Source: JAWQFO01 sp033436665 (GTDB lineage: Bacteria; Pseudomonadota; Alphaproteobacteria; Rhodobacterales; Rhodobacteraceae). Taken from it: a DNA stretch of 64,000 nt. How positions within the stretch are numbered: position 1 is the first letter of the stretch; each line of letters begins with the position of its first letter. Below, in pieces: positions 1 through 7,151 of the stretch. Under the pieces are notes generated by a model. It worked only from the letters and a program-made list of their open reading frames with translations, searched no databases and was not told where the DNA came from. The position numbers were made by a program, and so were the translations under genes. The stretch covers positions 62,001 to 126,000 of the forward strand of contig NZ_JAWQFO010000006.1 in NCBI RefSeq assembly GCF_033436665.1, in the 5' to 3' direction.

Positions 1-500
1 CTTTCCATCGTCACGCCATCTTTGTACTGCGGAATCTCGATGGACGGGATAAGGTAGCCGGAGGTGGAGTTCGGGTCGCCAAAGCCGAAGACCTTGCCTT
101 CCATGTCGTCCAGCGACGTGATGCCGCTGTCCTTGCGGGCGAAACCGATGGAGTGATAACCGACGGAGCCGTCCAGGTTCACCTTGATCAGAACCGGCTC
201 GACCGCTTCGGGATCCTGCAGATAGGTCGCGGCATAGGCGGAGGCGCCCAGCCAGGCCATGTCGATGGTACCGCCAAGCAGGCCCTGGATCACGCCGTTG
301 TAATCGGCAGGTGCAAAGAGCTTGGTTTCAACGCCAAGTGCCTCGGTCGTGTAATCCGCCAGGCATTGGTACGAGTTCATGCGGTCCTGGGCGTTTTCGC
401 CGCCGAGGATGCCGATACGAAATTCGGTAATCTCTTCGGCGAAGGCGGCTCCGCCGAGGACTGTCGTCGTGGCAAGTGCCAGTGCGAGGGTCTTTTTCAT
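1..500 (-). CDS. phnD: Phosphonate/phosphate ABC transporter substrate-binding protein, partial (PhnD)
   Basis: This is the N-terminal part of a periplasmic binding protein that delivers phosphonates or phosphate to the PhnC-energised importer. The translation opens with a signal peptide (MKKTLALALATTTVLGGAAFA) and continues with EFRIGILGGENAQDR and later GSVGYHSIGFARKDSG and FGFGDPNSTSGYL, the ligand-binding segments typical of PhnD/PtxB proteins. The ATG at 500-498 follows a GGAG ribosome site six bases upstream. The gene runs off the left edge, so about 166 residues are visible of a usual ~300. It follows phnC by 57 bp on the same strand. Confidence 0.85.
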   Translation of the reverse strand, partial: MKKTLALALATTTVLGGAAFAEEITEFRIGILGGENAQDRMNSYQCLADYTTEALGVETKLFAPADYNGVIQGLLGGTIDMAWLGASAYAATYLQDPEAVEPVLIKVNLDGSVGYHSIGFARKDSGITSLDDMEGKVFGFGDPNSTSGYLIPSIEIPQYKDGVTME

Positions 501-557
501 CTTTTTCTCCGTTGGGTTGATGAAGGTGGTCCGCGAAAGGCGCGGGTGTCGGCTGGC

Positions 558-1367
558 TCAGGCAAAGGCTCTTTCAGCCTCGGACCTGCCCAGTGTTTCG
601 ATTTCGGTGGATGTGGCGGCTTCCGAGAAATCCGCGCCGGCCCCGTAGATGTCCCGTGCGACACCCGTGGTCAGCTGCTCGGGGGTTCCGTCAAAGACGA
701 TCCGGCCGTCGCGCATGCCGATGACGCGGTCGCAATATCGTCGTGCCGTGTCCAGCGTGTGGAGGTTGGCAATGACCATGCGGCCGTCCTGTTCGTGAAT
801 GTCGCGCAGCGACTGCATCACCACCTGCGCATTCATCGGATCCAGCGAGGCAATGGGTTCGTCGGCGAGAATGATCTTGGGGTCCTGCATCAACGCCCGC
901 GCGATGGCCACGCGCTGCTGCTGACCTCCGGACAGAGCCTCGGCACGCTTGGGGGCCTGCTCGGCAATGCCAAGCCGATCGAGGATCTCGATGGCCTTGT
1001 GAATGTCGGCTTGCGGGTAAAGATTGAACAACGTCGCAAGGGTCGAGCGCTTGTTCAGTGTTCCGTGCAGAACGTTCGAGACCACGTCCATGCGCGGGAC
1101 AAGGTTGAACTGCTGGAAGATCATCGCGCAGCGCGACTGCCAGTCCCGCTTTGCCGAACCGCGGAGGGCGGTGATCTCTTCGTCTTCGAACGTGATCGTC
1201 CCGCTGGTGGCGTCGCTCAGGCGATTGACCATCCTCAGAAGCGTGGATTTGCCCGCACCAGAGCGGCCGATAATCCCGATCATCGTTGGTCTGTCTATGG
1301 AGATGTCGGCGGCATCTACAGCCGTCTTGTCCCCGAACCGCTTCGTCAGCGCATCGATTTTCAGCAT
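558..1367 (-). CDS. phnC: Phosphonate ABC transporter ATP-binding protein PhnC
   Basis: This is the ATPase subunit of the phosphonate importer, about 269 aa. Walker A is GRSGAGKST, the signature is LSGGQQQRVAIARAL, Walker B is IILADEPIASLDP, and a switch histidine lies in ANLHTLDTARRYCDRVIGMRDG, which is typical of PhnC. I start it at the ATG at 1367 (MLKIDALTKRFGD), the normal PhnC N-terminus, which has a GGGGGC ribosome-site-like run. A longer in-frame start at 1400 would add 11 residues. PhnD follows directly; the permease genes would lie beyond the left edge. Confidence 0.92.
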   Translation of the reverse strand: MLKIDALTKRFGDKTAVDAADISIDRPTMIGIIGRSGAGKSTLLRMVNRLSDATSGTITFEDEEITALRGSAKRDWQSRCAMIFQQFNLVPRMDVVSNVLHGTLNKRSTLATLFNLYPQADIHKAIEILDRLGIAEQAPKRAEALSGGQQQRVAIARALMQDPKIILADEPIASLDPMNAQVVMQSLRDIHEQDGRMVIANLHTLDTARRYCDRVIGMRDGRIVFDGTPEQLTTGVARDIYGAGADFSEAATSTEIETLGRSEAERAFA

Positions 1368-1405
1368 ATCGCCCCCAGTGTTCAGGGGGCGGATACTCAC
1401 GGCAC

Positions 1406-1423
1406 GCTACATCTGCGTGACAG
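1406..1423 (-). promoter_or_regulatory. Possible Pho box upstream of phnC
   Basis: Read on the minus strand, CTGTCAC at 1423-1417 is followed four bases later by a weaker half (ATGTAGC), roughly the spacing of alphaproteobacterial Pho boxes (CTGTCAY-N4-CTGTCAY). A second CTGTCAC lies at 1467-1461. PhoB control of phn genes is well known in the group; here the second half-site is poor, so this is a tentative call. Confidence 0.35.
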
Positions 1424-1580
1424 TTCTGTTTCAGTTTCTTGGCGTTTTTGCCGCGTCTCTGTGACAGCGGCTTTTCCGGGGTGCGGCGACAGCAGCCCCA
1501 GGAACGCGGTTCGACAGATCTTTTCCACAGGACGTCATAAAACTGTTAAGTTCCGGTCCCGTCTGTCCTAAGCTTTTGCC

Positions 1581-1874
1581 ATGATCACGCGACTGGTTGC
1601 CTTACTCACGGCCTGCATTGCACTGCCGACCCTTGCCGACGCCCAGATGTCGGACGTCAGCTGCGATGACAGTGCCCGCATGGCCTCGATGTTGACCGAG
1701 GTTCTGAATGCCGAGCGTCAGGGCACGGGCCTGCGCGATCCGGACACCATGCTGGAGGTTTGGGTCGCCCAGGGAAACGGCGACTGGATGATCGTGCAGA
1801 CCTACGCAAACGGCACGTCCTGCATCGTAGCCATAGGTGAGCACTGGGAGGCTGTCCAGACAGGCCCCGCCTGA
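1581..1874 (+). CDS. Small secreted protein of unknown function
   Basis: A 97-residue protein with a clear signal peptide (about residues 1-22, cleavage near LADAQ). The mature part has two cysteines (SCDDSA near the start and TSCIVAIG near the end) that could form a disulfide, and the motif VWVAQGNGDWMIVQTYANG. Short periplasmic proteins of this type are common in Rhodobacterales, but I do not recognise a named family. It is divergent from phnC and has no obvious partner gene. Confidence 0.65.
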   Translation: MITRLVALLTACIALPTLADAQMSDVSCDDSARMASMLTEVLNAERQGTGLRDPDTMLEVWVAQGNGDWMIVQTYANGTSCIVAIGEHWEAVQTGPA

Positions 1875-2030
1875 ATCGCGGTTTCCCCGTAACGATCGGT
1901 CGCGGCTGCGATCGACGGGCGCGCATAGCTTGCGGGTTTTCTGCGGGATCACGCAGCCCATCAAGCTGTCAAATACCGCGCGGTCAAAAGGATCGCCGGA
2001 AAATCGGGCGAAGCTGGTCACCGTACGTGG

Positions 2031-2228
2031 TCAGGTTGTTTTGCAGAGCCCGAGGAGTTTTCGCGACGTGAACCCGAAACGTCGGCGAAGTTCTCCTGGA
2101 CCTGTGATCCGGCCGTGGTGGCTCGCGATCATGGCGAGACAGGCGAGGCCGCACTCGCTGGCTTCCGATTGCAGGATGACGGGCAGCTTCCGGCCCCAAC
2201 CGAATTGCAGTCTTTCGACGGATTTCAT
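2031..2228 (-). pseudogene. Truncated C39-peptidase ABC exporter (bacteriocin type)
   Basis: The 65 residues are the start of a C39 peptidase domain: LPVILQSEASECGLACLAMI, with the catalytic cysteine at about residue 26 in the ECG motif, then RITGPGELRRRF. A complete exporter of this class has ~700 residues (C39 domain, six membrane helices, ATPase). Here the frame leaves the family after RRRFGF and stops at 2031, and no membrane or ATPase remnant follows. The ATG at 2228 overlaps the HlyD stop codon (TGATG), so the two were one operon. The exporter is therefore broken. Confidence 0.75.
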
Positions 2229-3514
2229 CAGGCCGCGCTCCCGCGGAGCGAATTGAGCGGCGCAAGGATCCACTGCCACAGGCGCAGCGTCTCGATCTGG
2301 ACGTCCGCCGTAAGTGTCATGCCCGGGTGAAGCGATGCCGCGTTTCCGTATGCGGTCGCCGTTTGCGACCCGAGCTCGACGGTGACGCGGTAGACCGGCT
2401 CGCCCGCCGTGGCCAATTCGGACAGTTGCCCGGTCGCGGCCTCGGCCAGTTCGCCCGGTCCGACCGTCGCGCGCGAGACGGTTCGCACCGTTCCTCCGTA
2501 CTGTCCGAAACGCTGATGCGGAAAGGCGTCGTATCGGATCATCACCTGCTGGCCCGGTCTGAGAAAGCCGATGTCGCGGCTCGGGCCATAAAGGCGCGCC
2601 TCGAGCACCGCGCCGGATGGAATGAGCGTCATCAAGGGCGCTCCGGCCGCGACCGAGTCGCCGGTGGTGGCCCGCATCGCGGTCACCATGCCCGACTGCG
2701 GCGCCGAGATCACGGCCTCGCGCGCGGCTTCGGCTTCCGCGATTTCCTGCGCAATCGCGGACAAGGCACGATCGATTTCGGCCAACTGCAACTCCTGACG
2801 CAAAGGACGCTCCGAGATTTCGGTTTCGAGATCCAGACGGGTCCGCGCCATCGCCGCACGGCTGCGTTGCATGGACTGAAGCGCAAGCGCCTGCTCGAAC
2901 GCCGTCTCTTCGGCGCGCCGCAGGTCATCCTCGGTGGTCAGTCCGCGGTCCCGCAGCTCGCGAAGTCGCACGAACGCGGCTTCGGCCATCTCGGTGCGTT
3001 GGCTCTGAATATCGATCTCGCCTTCCAGATCGCTCGCTTCGGCCGAAACCAGCTCGAGCCGTGCCGCCTGGGATTCCGCCTGTTGCGCAAATAGATCGAG
3101 ATGGCTGTCGCGCTCGCGCACCAGGCTTTCGTGCCGTGCCCGGAGTGCCCGCACGACCTCCTGCTGGGTATCGCCCATGACCTCGCTGCGCCGCTCGGTC
3201 GACAGAACCGCCAGAGTCCCGCCTTGCGGAACCTCCATCCCTTCTTCGGCCAGAACCTGCGACAGGACACCGGATTGCGGAGAAACGACCTGCAAAAGCC
3301 CCTGTTCCGGCGTCAGCCAGCCCTGAAGACGGACCTCGCGCGTGTATTCCCCAAAGACGATCAGTCCGACCAGTCCGGCGGTGACAAGGGCAATGACGGC
3401 GGTGATGATCCGGTGCGAAACGGCCGGCACGAGCAGCACGGTGCCTAGCCACCTGTCCTGCTGCTCGTCCATCGCCTCCTTTCGAAACAGCGGGGTTTCG
3501 TCGCCCCGGTTCAC
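2228..3514 (-). CDS. HlyD-family periplasmic adaptor of a type I / peptide exporter
   Basis: A 428-residue membrane-fusion protein. One membrane helix lies at about residues 28-50, then a lipoyl-like half (QGWLTPEQGLLQVVSPQSGVL), a long Ala/Glu/Arg coiled coil (about 110-250), the second lipoyl half (AVISAPQSGMVTAMRATTGDSV) and a beta-barrel segment (IRYDAFPHQRFGQYGGTVRTVS). These adaptors join a C39 exporter to an outer-membrane channel. The GTG at 3514 lies 1 nt after the upstream gene; an internal ATG at 3472, preceded by AAAGGAGG, is an alternative. The gene looks intact although its exporter partner is truncated. Confidence 0.88.
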   Translation of the reverse strand: MNRGDETPLFRKEAMDEQQDRWLGTVLLVPAVSHRIITAVIALVTAGLVGLIVFGEYTREVRLQGWLTPEQGLLQVVSPQSGVLSQVLAEEGMEVPQGGTLAVLSTERRSEVMGDTQQEVVRALRARHESLVRERDSHLDLFAQQAESQAARLELVSAEASDLEGEIDIQSQRTEMAEAAFVRLRELRDRGLTTEDDLRRAEETAFEQALALQSMQRSRAAMARTRLDLETEISERPLRQELQLAEIDRALSAIAQEIAEAEAAREAVISAPQSGMVTAMRATTGDSVAAGAPLMTLIPSGAVLEARLYGPSRDIGFLRPGQQVMIRYDAFPHQRFGQYGGTVRTVSRATVGPGELAEAATGQLSELATAGEPVYRVTVELGSQTATAYGNAASLHPGMTLTADVQIETLRLWQWILAPLNSLRGSAA

Positions 3515-3515
3515 C

Positions 3516-4469
3516 TCAGATGTCCTCCATGTCTGTCTCGGTCACCGTATAGGTCACCTCGACCACGCGCCGCTTGCGCCGTACGGGAAACACGGCCGTG
3601 GTCGAAGGGTCGAAGAAATCCTTGAGAAGCGGGGGGCGCCAGGTTCGAAAATAGAACGCGGGATCGTCGACCACCGCCGATGCGGCAACGACTTCCAGCT
3701 CATCGCGCCGGGTCACCGTCTGGACGATGGCGGGCGCGTGCGTGAAGCCGGCCATGCGCAGCGCACAGGCCCGATGATAGCCGTTGTGCAGCACCATGCG
3801 TTCGTCGGATCGCACAACCGTCAGGAAGTTCGAGCCATGTCCGACGAAAAGGCCCAGGTTGCCCGCAACCGGCCCGAAGCTCTGATGCCCGGACACCTGG
3901 TCCGGAGACAGCAGCGTGCCGTCGTGAAACCGCAGATCGTTCGAGTCCGAGAAAAAGGCGAACCGATCCCGGCCCAGCCTGCGCACCGAGACCTCCGCAT
4001 CCTTGCGTTCGACCGGCTGACAGAACCGGAACAGCGCCGCATCGTCCGGGCGTGGCGATAGTTGCGTTGCGAGGTCCTTCACGAACGGCAGCGTGACGTG
4101 GCGCTGGCTGGCGACAAGCCGATTAAGCTCCACCATGGCCAGATGCGTCGGCACCTTGTCGAATGTCTTCCGGAAATAGGGTTGGCGCGTCAGCGCGTCG
4201 GCCTCGCCTTTCATGGTTTCCGGCAATTCGAGACAGTCCGCGCCGTCGGCCAGCCCGGCCTCTGTCTCTTCGAGTTCGGCATAGTGATCGTTCGCAACCC
4301 GCCAGGCGTCGATGATCTCGGCCCGAGATATGCTGTCCCCGCCGACGACATGGCGCGTGACGAAATCGAGATGATCCTGCAGCGGCGGTTGTCCGATCAG
4401 GCGAAGTTCTGTCCCGGCGCGGGTGTCATCGCGCTCCGCGGCGTCCTGGTCTGAATGTTCGAACGGCAT
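3516..4469 (-). CDS. Protein of unknown function in a peptide-export cluster
   Basis: A 317-residue soluble protein with no signal peptide or membrane segment. The segment RMVLHNGYHRACALRMAG (about residues 220-240) resembles the GxHR..AL motif of ParB/sulfiredoxin-fold proteins; that resemblance is my inference. The C-terminus has FRTWRPPLLKDFFDPS and ends in an Arg/Lys-rich strand. It lies between the precursor-like ORF and the HlyD gene, same strand, with a 1-nt gap to HlyD, so it was probably part of peptide production or handling. I chose the ATG at 4469; a GTG at 4475 is also possible. Confidence 0.6.
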   Translation of the reverse strand: MPFEHSDQDAAERDDTRAGTELRLIGQPPLQDHLDFVTRHVVGGDSISRAEIIDAWRVANDHYAELEETEAGLADGADCLELPETMKGEADALTRQPYFRKTFDKVPTHLAMVELNRLVASQRHVTLPFVKDLATQLSPRPDDAALFRFCQPVERKDAEVSVRRLGRDRFAFFSDSNDLRFHDGTLLSPDQVSGHQSFGPVAGNLGLFVGHGSNFLTVVRSDERMVLHNGYHRACALRMAGFTHAPAIVQTVTRRDELEVVAASAVVDDPAFYFRTWRPPLLKDFFDPSTTAVFPVRRKRRVVEVTYTVTETDMEDI

Positions 4470-4488
4470 TGGCACTCACAAGACTGGA

Positions 4489-4511
4489 ACCCCGGGGGCG
4501 CGCCCCGGGGT
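4489..4511. promoter_or_regulatory. Strong GC hairpin between precursor-like ORF and operon
   Basis: Nine-base arms ACCCCGGGG and CCCCGGGGT enclose GCGCG. It lies after the end of the 60-residue precursor-like frame and 20 bp before the next gene, where RiPP operons often carry an attenuator. There is no U-run, so it may be an mRNA processing or stability element rather than a terminator. Confidence 0.5.
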
Positions 4512-4535
4512 CTGCATGTACATCGGATAGCGGTT

Positions 4536-4719
4536 TCAGCTGTGGCTGCCGCCGCGGCTGTTGCTGCGGCTGTTGTTGCGCGAAGCGCTGTTGCTCCTTA
4601 TTGCTTCCACAAGCCACGTCGGGCTTGATGGAGAGGAGTATGGGGAGCGCGCGGCACCGATCAAATTCGGCAGGCTGAATAGCGCGGTTTCTTCGCAAAT
4701 CTTAATCTGTTTCTTTCAT
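4536..4719 (-). pseudogene. Frameshifted 60-aa precursor-like peptide ORF
   Basis: On the minus strand the ATG at 4719 leads to a stop after five codons, but removing one A from the following GAAAG run opens a 60-codon frame ending at TGA 4536. It would begin MKKQIKICEETALFSLPNLI, pass through PYSSPSSPTWLVEAI and end in a low-complexity tail, NSASRNNSRSNSRGGSHS. A leader-like N-terminus plus a small-residue tail next to an HlyD/C39 exporter is what a ribosomally made peptide precursor looks like. The alternative frame of the same DNA is Gln/Pro-rich. The family is not recognised; the function is inference. Confidence 0.4.
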
Positions 4720-4939
4720 AACGATTACCCCGAAGCGCAAATCACCGTGCTCGTCGCCGCTTTCGACCAGCCTGCACGCGAGCACTTCAAGGTATCCGAT
4801 TGCGGTGAACCGCGTGCCGCAGGCCGCTCTCCGACAAGGTCATCGGGATCACCTTGGCAGTCCCCACCGCCCAGGTTGCGCGTTTATCTGTGGGACGCGC
4901 ATCTGTCGGAAAACCAACCCTGCCAAGGCGCGACTGGCG

Positions 4940-5593
4940 TCAGGCGGAGGCCGCGGCAAGCCAGGTCATCAAACGCGCCGCGGTTTCGAGCGGGTCGATG
5001 ACCGGAACGTCCAGCGCTTGTCGTGCGGCCTCGGCAACCGCCACCATGCCGCCGCAGCCGAGGATCACGGCATCGACCCGATCTTCCCGAACCATCGCCC
5101 GGGAGACCTCGATCACCCGGTCGATCGCGGTGCCGGGATCCTCTTCGAGCGCCAGCACAGGAACCCCGGAGGCGCGGACGATGCCGGTGCGTGACGGCAG
5201 GCCGTAGGATGCGATGTTGCGTTCCAGCACCGGCACCGAAACCGGAAGCGTCGTCACCACGCCAAAGCGCCATTGGCGCAGGACGCAGAAGTGATAGGCC
5301 GCCTGGCCGATGCCGACCACCGGGCAGGACGCGACCCGCGCGGCCTCGGCCAGTCCGGTGTCATCGAAACATCCGATGATGATGCCCTTCGCCCCCTGCC
5401 CGGACGCCGCGGCGACCAGCTTCAGAAGCGGCGGCGTCGCGGCCTCGCCGTCCTCTGCCCCCTGTATCGCCGGGGGGCCTTCGTGCGACGTCCAGCCTTC
5501 GAACGCCGTTGACGGGGCCGCTTGCCGGGCGGTTTCGAGCATGGCCTCGGTCATGCTTTCGGTGCTGTTGGGATTGATGAGGACGATCGACAT
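4940..5593 (-). CDS. Asp/Glu/hydantoin racemase family protein
   Basis: About 217 residues of the cofactor-independent racemase fold. It has the N-terminal IVLINPNSTESMT motif and both catalytic-type cysteines, in IIGCFDDTG and VILGCGGM. The first motif is characteristic of hydantoin racemases and related maleate/allantoin-type isomerases. I start it at the ATG at 5593 (MSIVLINPNST); a GTG at 5632 would add 13 residues. It is the last gene of a GntR-flavin reductase-racemase operon divergent from an amidohydrolase/ABC operon. That fits a role in opening or isomerising a hydantoin-like or ureido compound, but the substrate is unknown. Confidence 0.8.
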   Translation of the reverse strand: MSIVLINPNSTESMTEAMLETARQAAPSTAFEGWTSHEGPPAIQGAEDGEAATPPLLKLVAAASGQGAKGIIIGCFDDTGLAEAARVASCPVVGIGQAAYHFCVLRQWRFGVVTTLPVSVPVLERNIASYGLPSRTGIVRASGVPVLALEEDPGTAIDRVIEVSRAMVREDRVDAVILGCGGMVAVAEAARQALDVPVIDPLETAARLMTWLAAASA

Positions 5594-5641
5594 TCCGTCA
5601 GCGGTCTCGGCGACCGCTCGGCCCGGCCACACCCGGCGCGC

Positions 5642-6301
5642 TCACTTCGCCGCCGCCCTGACGGGCTGCGTCCGCGCCAGCACGTCGCCTGCTGAAGGCG
5701 TGGGATGATCGAAGTAGTCCAGCGTTCCGGCATAGCCGTTGCCGCCCATCCGACCGATGGCGTCGAGCCGTTCGTGGTCCGAGTAGAAGGTGTCGAGGTC
5801 GATCACGTCATCGCGGACATGAGCGGTGACGATCTGGCCGAGGATGATCTCGCGCGCCGAACTCACCGCGATGTTGAGATACCGTCGGCACTCGAACGAA
5901 ACAGGCGCCTCTGCAATGCGCGGGGCCGCGATGTTCTCGCCGGCAACGGCCGTCAGCCCCGCCATCTTCAGCTCGTCGATCCCCGAGGCGAAATTGGCCG
6001 CCGTGACCGCCATCGCCTCGACATTGGCGCGGTCCACGATGTTGACGGTAAAGCACTCGGTCATCCGAATGTTCCAGGCGGTGTCCTTGAAGCTGCGGTC
6101 GGGTTTGTTCTCGACCCCGAGCGCAAGGATCGGCGGGTCGGCGGACAGGCAGTTGAAAAAGGAATAGGGCGCGGCGTTGTAGACACCCTCGGGCGACACG
6201 GTCGTGACCCAGGCGATCGGGCGCGGCACGATGGTCCCGATCATGACCTTGTAGGCGTCGCGCGGCGTCAGCTCGGCGAAGTTCAGCGCGTGGTGGGTCA
6301 C
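5642..6301 (-). CDS. Flavin reductase family protein (DIM6/NTAB type)
   Basis: A 219-residue split-barrel FMN-binding protein: TPRDAYKVMIGTIVPRPIAWVTT, then NAAPYSFFNCLSADPPILALGV and DTAWNIRMTECFTVNIV. Such proteins reduce flavin for a partner oxygenase or act directly as FMN enzymes. Translation most likely starts at the GTG 6301-6299, which overlaps the GntR stop by 4 nt (GTGA). Longer reading upstream is just open frame through the GntR gene. No flavin-dependent oxygenase partner is visible in this operon, so it may serve one elsewhere. Confidence 0.82.
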   Translation of the reverse strand: MTHHALNFAELTPRDAYKVMIGTIVPRPIAWVTTVSPEGVYNAAPYSFFNCLSADPPILALGVENKPDRSFKDTAWNIRMTECFTVNIVDRANVEAMAVTAANFASGIDELKMAGLTAVAGENIAAPRIAEAPVSFECRRYLNIAVSSAREIILGQIVTAHVRDDVIDLDTFYSDHERLDAIGRMGGNGYAGTLDYFDHPTPSAGDVLARTQPVRAAAK

Positions 6302-6984
6302 GTCGCGAGTTCCTTTCCGTAGCGCGACAGGATCGACGAGACGCTGTCGGGCTTCTTGTCGAATTCTGCCCGGTCCGCGACCGCGACGAGGTGATGGTGC
6401 ATGATGGCTTTGGCCCGGGCGACATCCCCCGACCGTATCGCCTCGATGATCTGCGAATGCTCGTCCACGGCGCAATCGGACGAATGGCTCTTGGCGTACA
6501 TCGCCATGATCAGCGAGCAGCGCATCACGGTTTCGGACACGTAGCGCAGCAGCACCGCGTTGCCGGTCAGCTCGGCCAGCAGGATGTGGAATTCCCCTGA
6601 CAGCCGGATCGACACCGGCCCGTCCTTGCCTTTCACGCCCTGTTCGCTGCGCACGTGGGCTTCGAGCCGTTCAAAGCCGCCCTCCGGCATGCGTTCCGCG
6701 AGAATCCGGATCACTTCCGATTCGAGCGCCCGGCGGACCTCGAAGATCTGCTCGGCTTCGTCGAGCGACGGTTCGGCCACGAAGGCCCCGCGATTGCGAC
6801 GCGTCACGACCAGCCCCTCGTTCTCGAGCCGCACCAGCGCGTGCCGGACGATGGTCCGGGAAACGCCGAACTGCTCGCCCACGGTGTCCTCGGGAAGTCG
6901 CATGCCAGGCTTGAGCGCCTGTTCGATGATCGCGCGCAACAACAGGGTGTGCACCGCATCCGTCAGTGTCGTCTGTTCGGTCAT
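6298..6984 (-). CDS. GntR family regulator with FCD domain
   Basis: A 228-residue regulator: an N-terminal winged helix (residues about 10-75, with RLPEDTVGEQFGVSRTIVRHALVRLENEGLV) and an all-helical FCD ligand domain with the metal-binding FH and HH histidines (EFHILLAELTGN, VDEHSQIIEAI, AKAIMHHHL). It is divergent from the ABC/amidohydrolase operon and first in the flavin reductase-racemase operon. It probably controls both from the 167-bp intergenic region, with a pathway intermediate as effector (inference). Confidence 0.9.
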   Translation of the reverse strand: MTEQTTLTDAVHTLLLRAIIEQALKPGMRLPEDTVGEQFGVSRTIVRHALVRLENEGLVVTRRNRGAFVAEPSLDEAEQIFEVRRALESEVIRILAERMPEGGFERLEAHVRSEQGVKGKDGPVSIRLSGEFHILLAELTGNAVLLRYVSETVMRCSLIMAMYAKSHSSDCAVDEHSQIIEAIRSGDVARAKAIMHHHLVAVADRAEFDKKPDSVSSILSRYGKELAT

Positions 6985-7020
6985 GGTCGCGTTCTTGTCT
7001 GTTCTTTATGCAATCCGCAA

Positions 7021-7104
7021 TACCGTATCCGGATCAATGCGTCAATCGGATACGATCTTCTTGCTTTATGCGGCACAATGAGTCACTGGTATTGCATCGT
7101 ATCC
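7021..7104. promoter_or_regulatory. Putative GntR operator region with three CGTATCC repeats
   Basis: The divergent intergenic region has CGTATCC at 7024-7030, GGATACGAT (same word inverted) at 7048-7056 and ATCGTATCC at 7096-7104. The second and third copies form a 9-bp inverted repeat with a 39-bp spacer. Repeats placed between a GntR gene and its divergent target operon are typical operators. No footprint evidence exists. Confidence 0.5.
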
Positions 7105-7151
7105 AATCTGTGCGATTCTCGAATACAAACCAGCAACAGGGATCAGACCGC

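Noticed and set aside
4426..4698. Gln/Pro-rich minus-strand frame (QQQPQQQP run) as a gene
   Set aside because: It is the neighbouring frame of the precursor-like ORF, runs into the next gene and has no ribosome site. The Gln run is a by-product of the AAC AGC CGC repeats.
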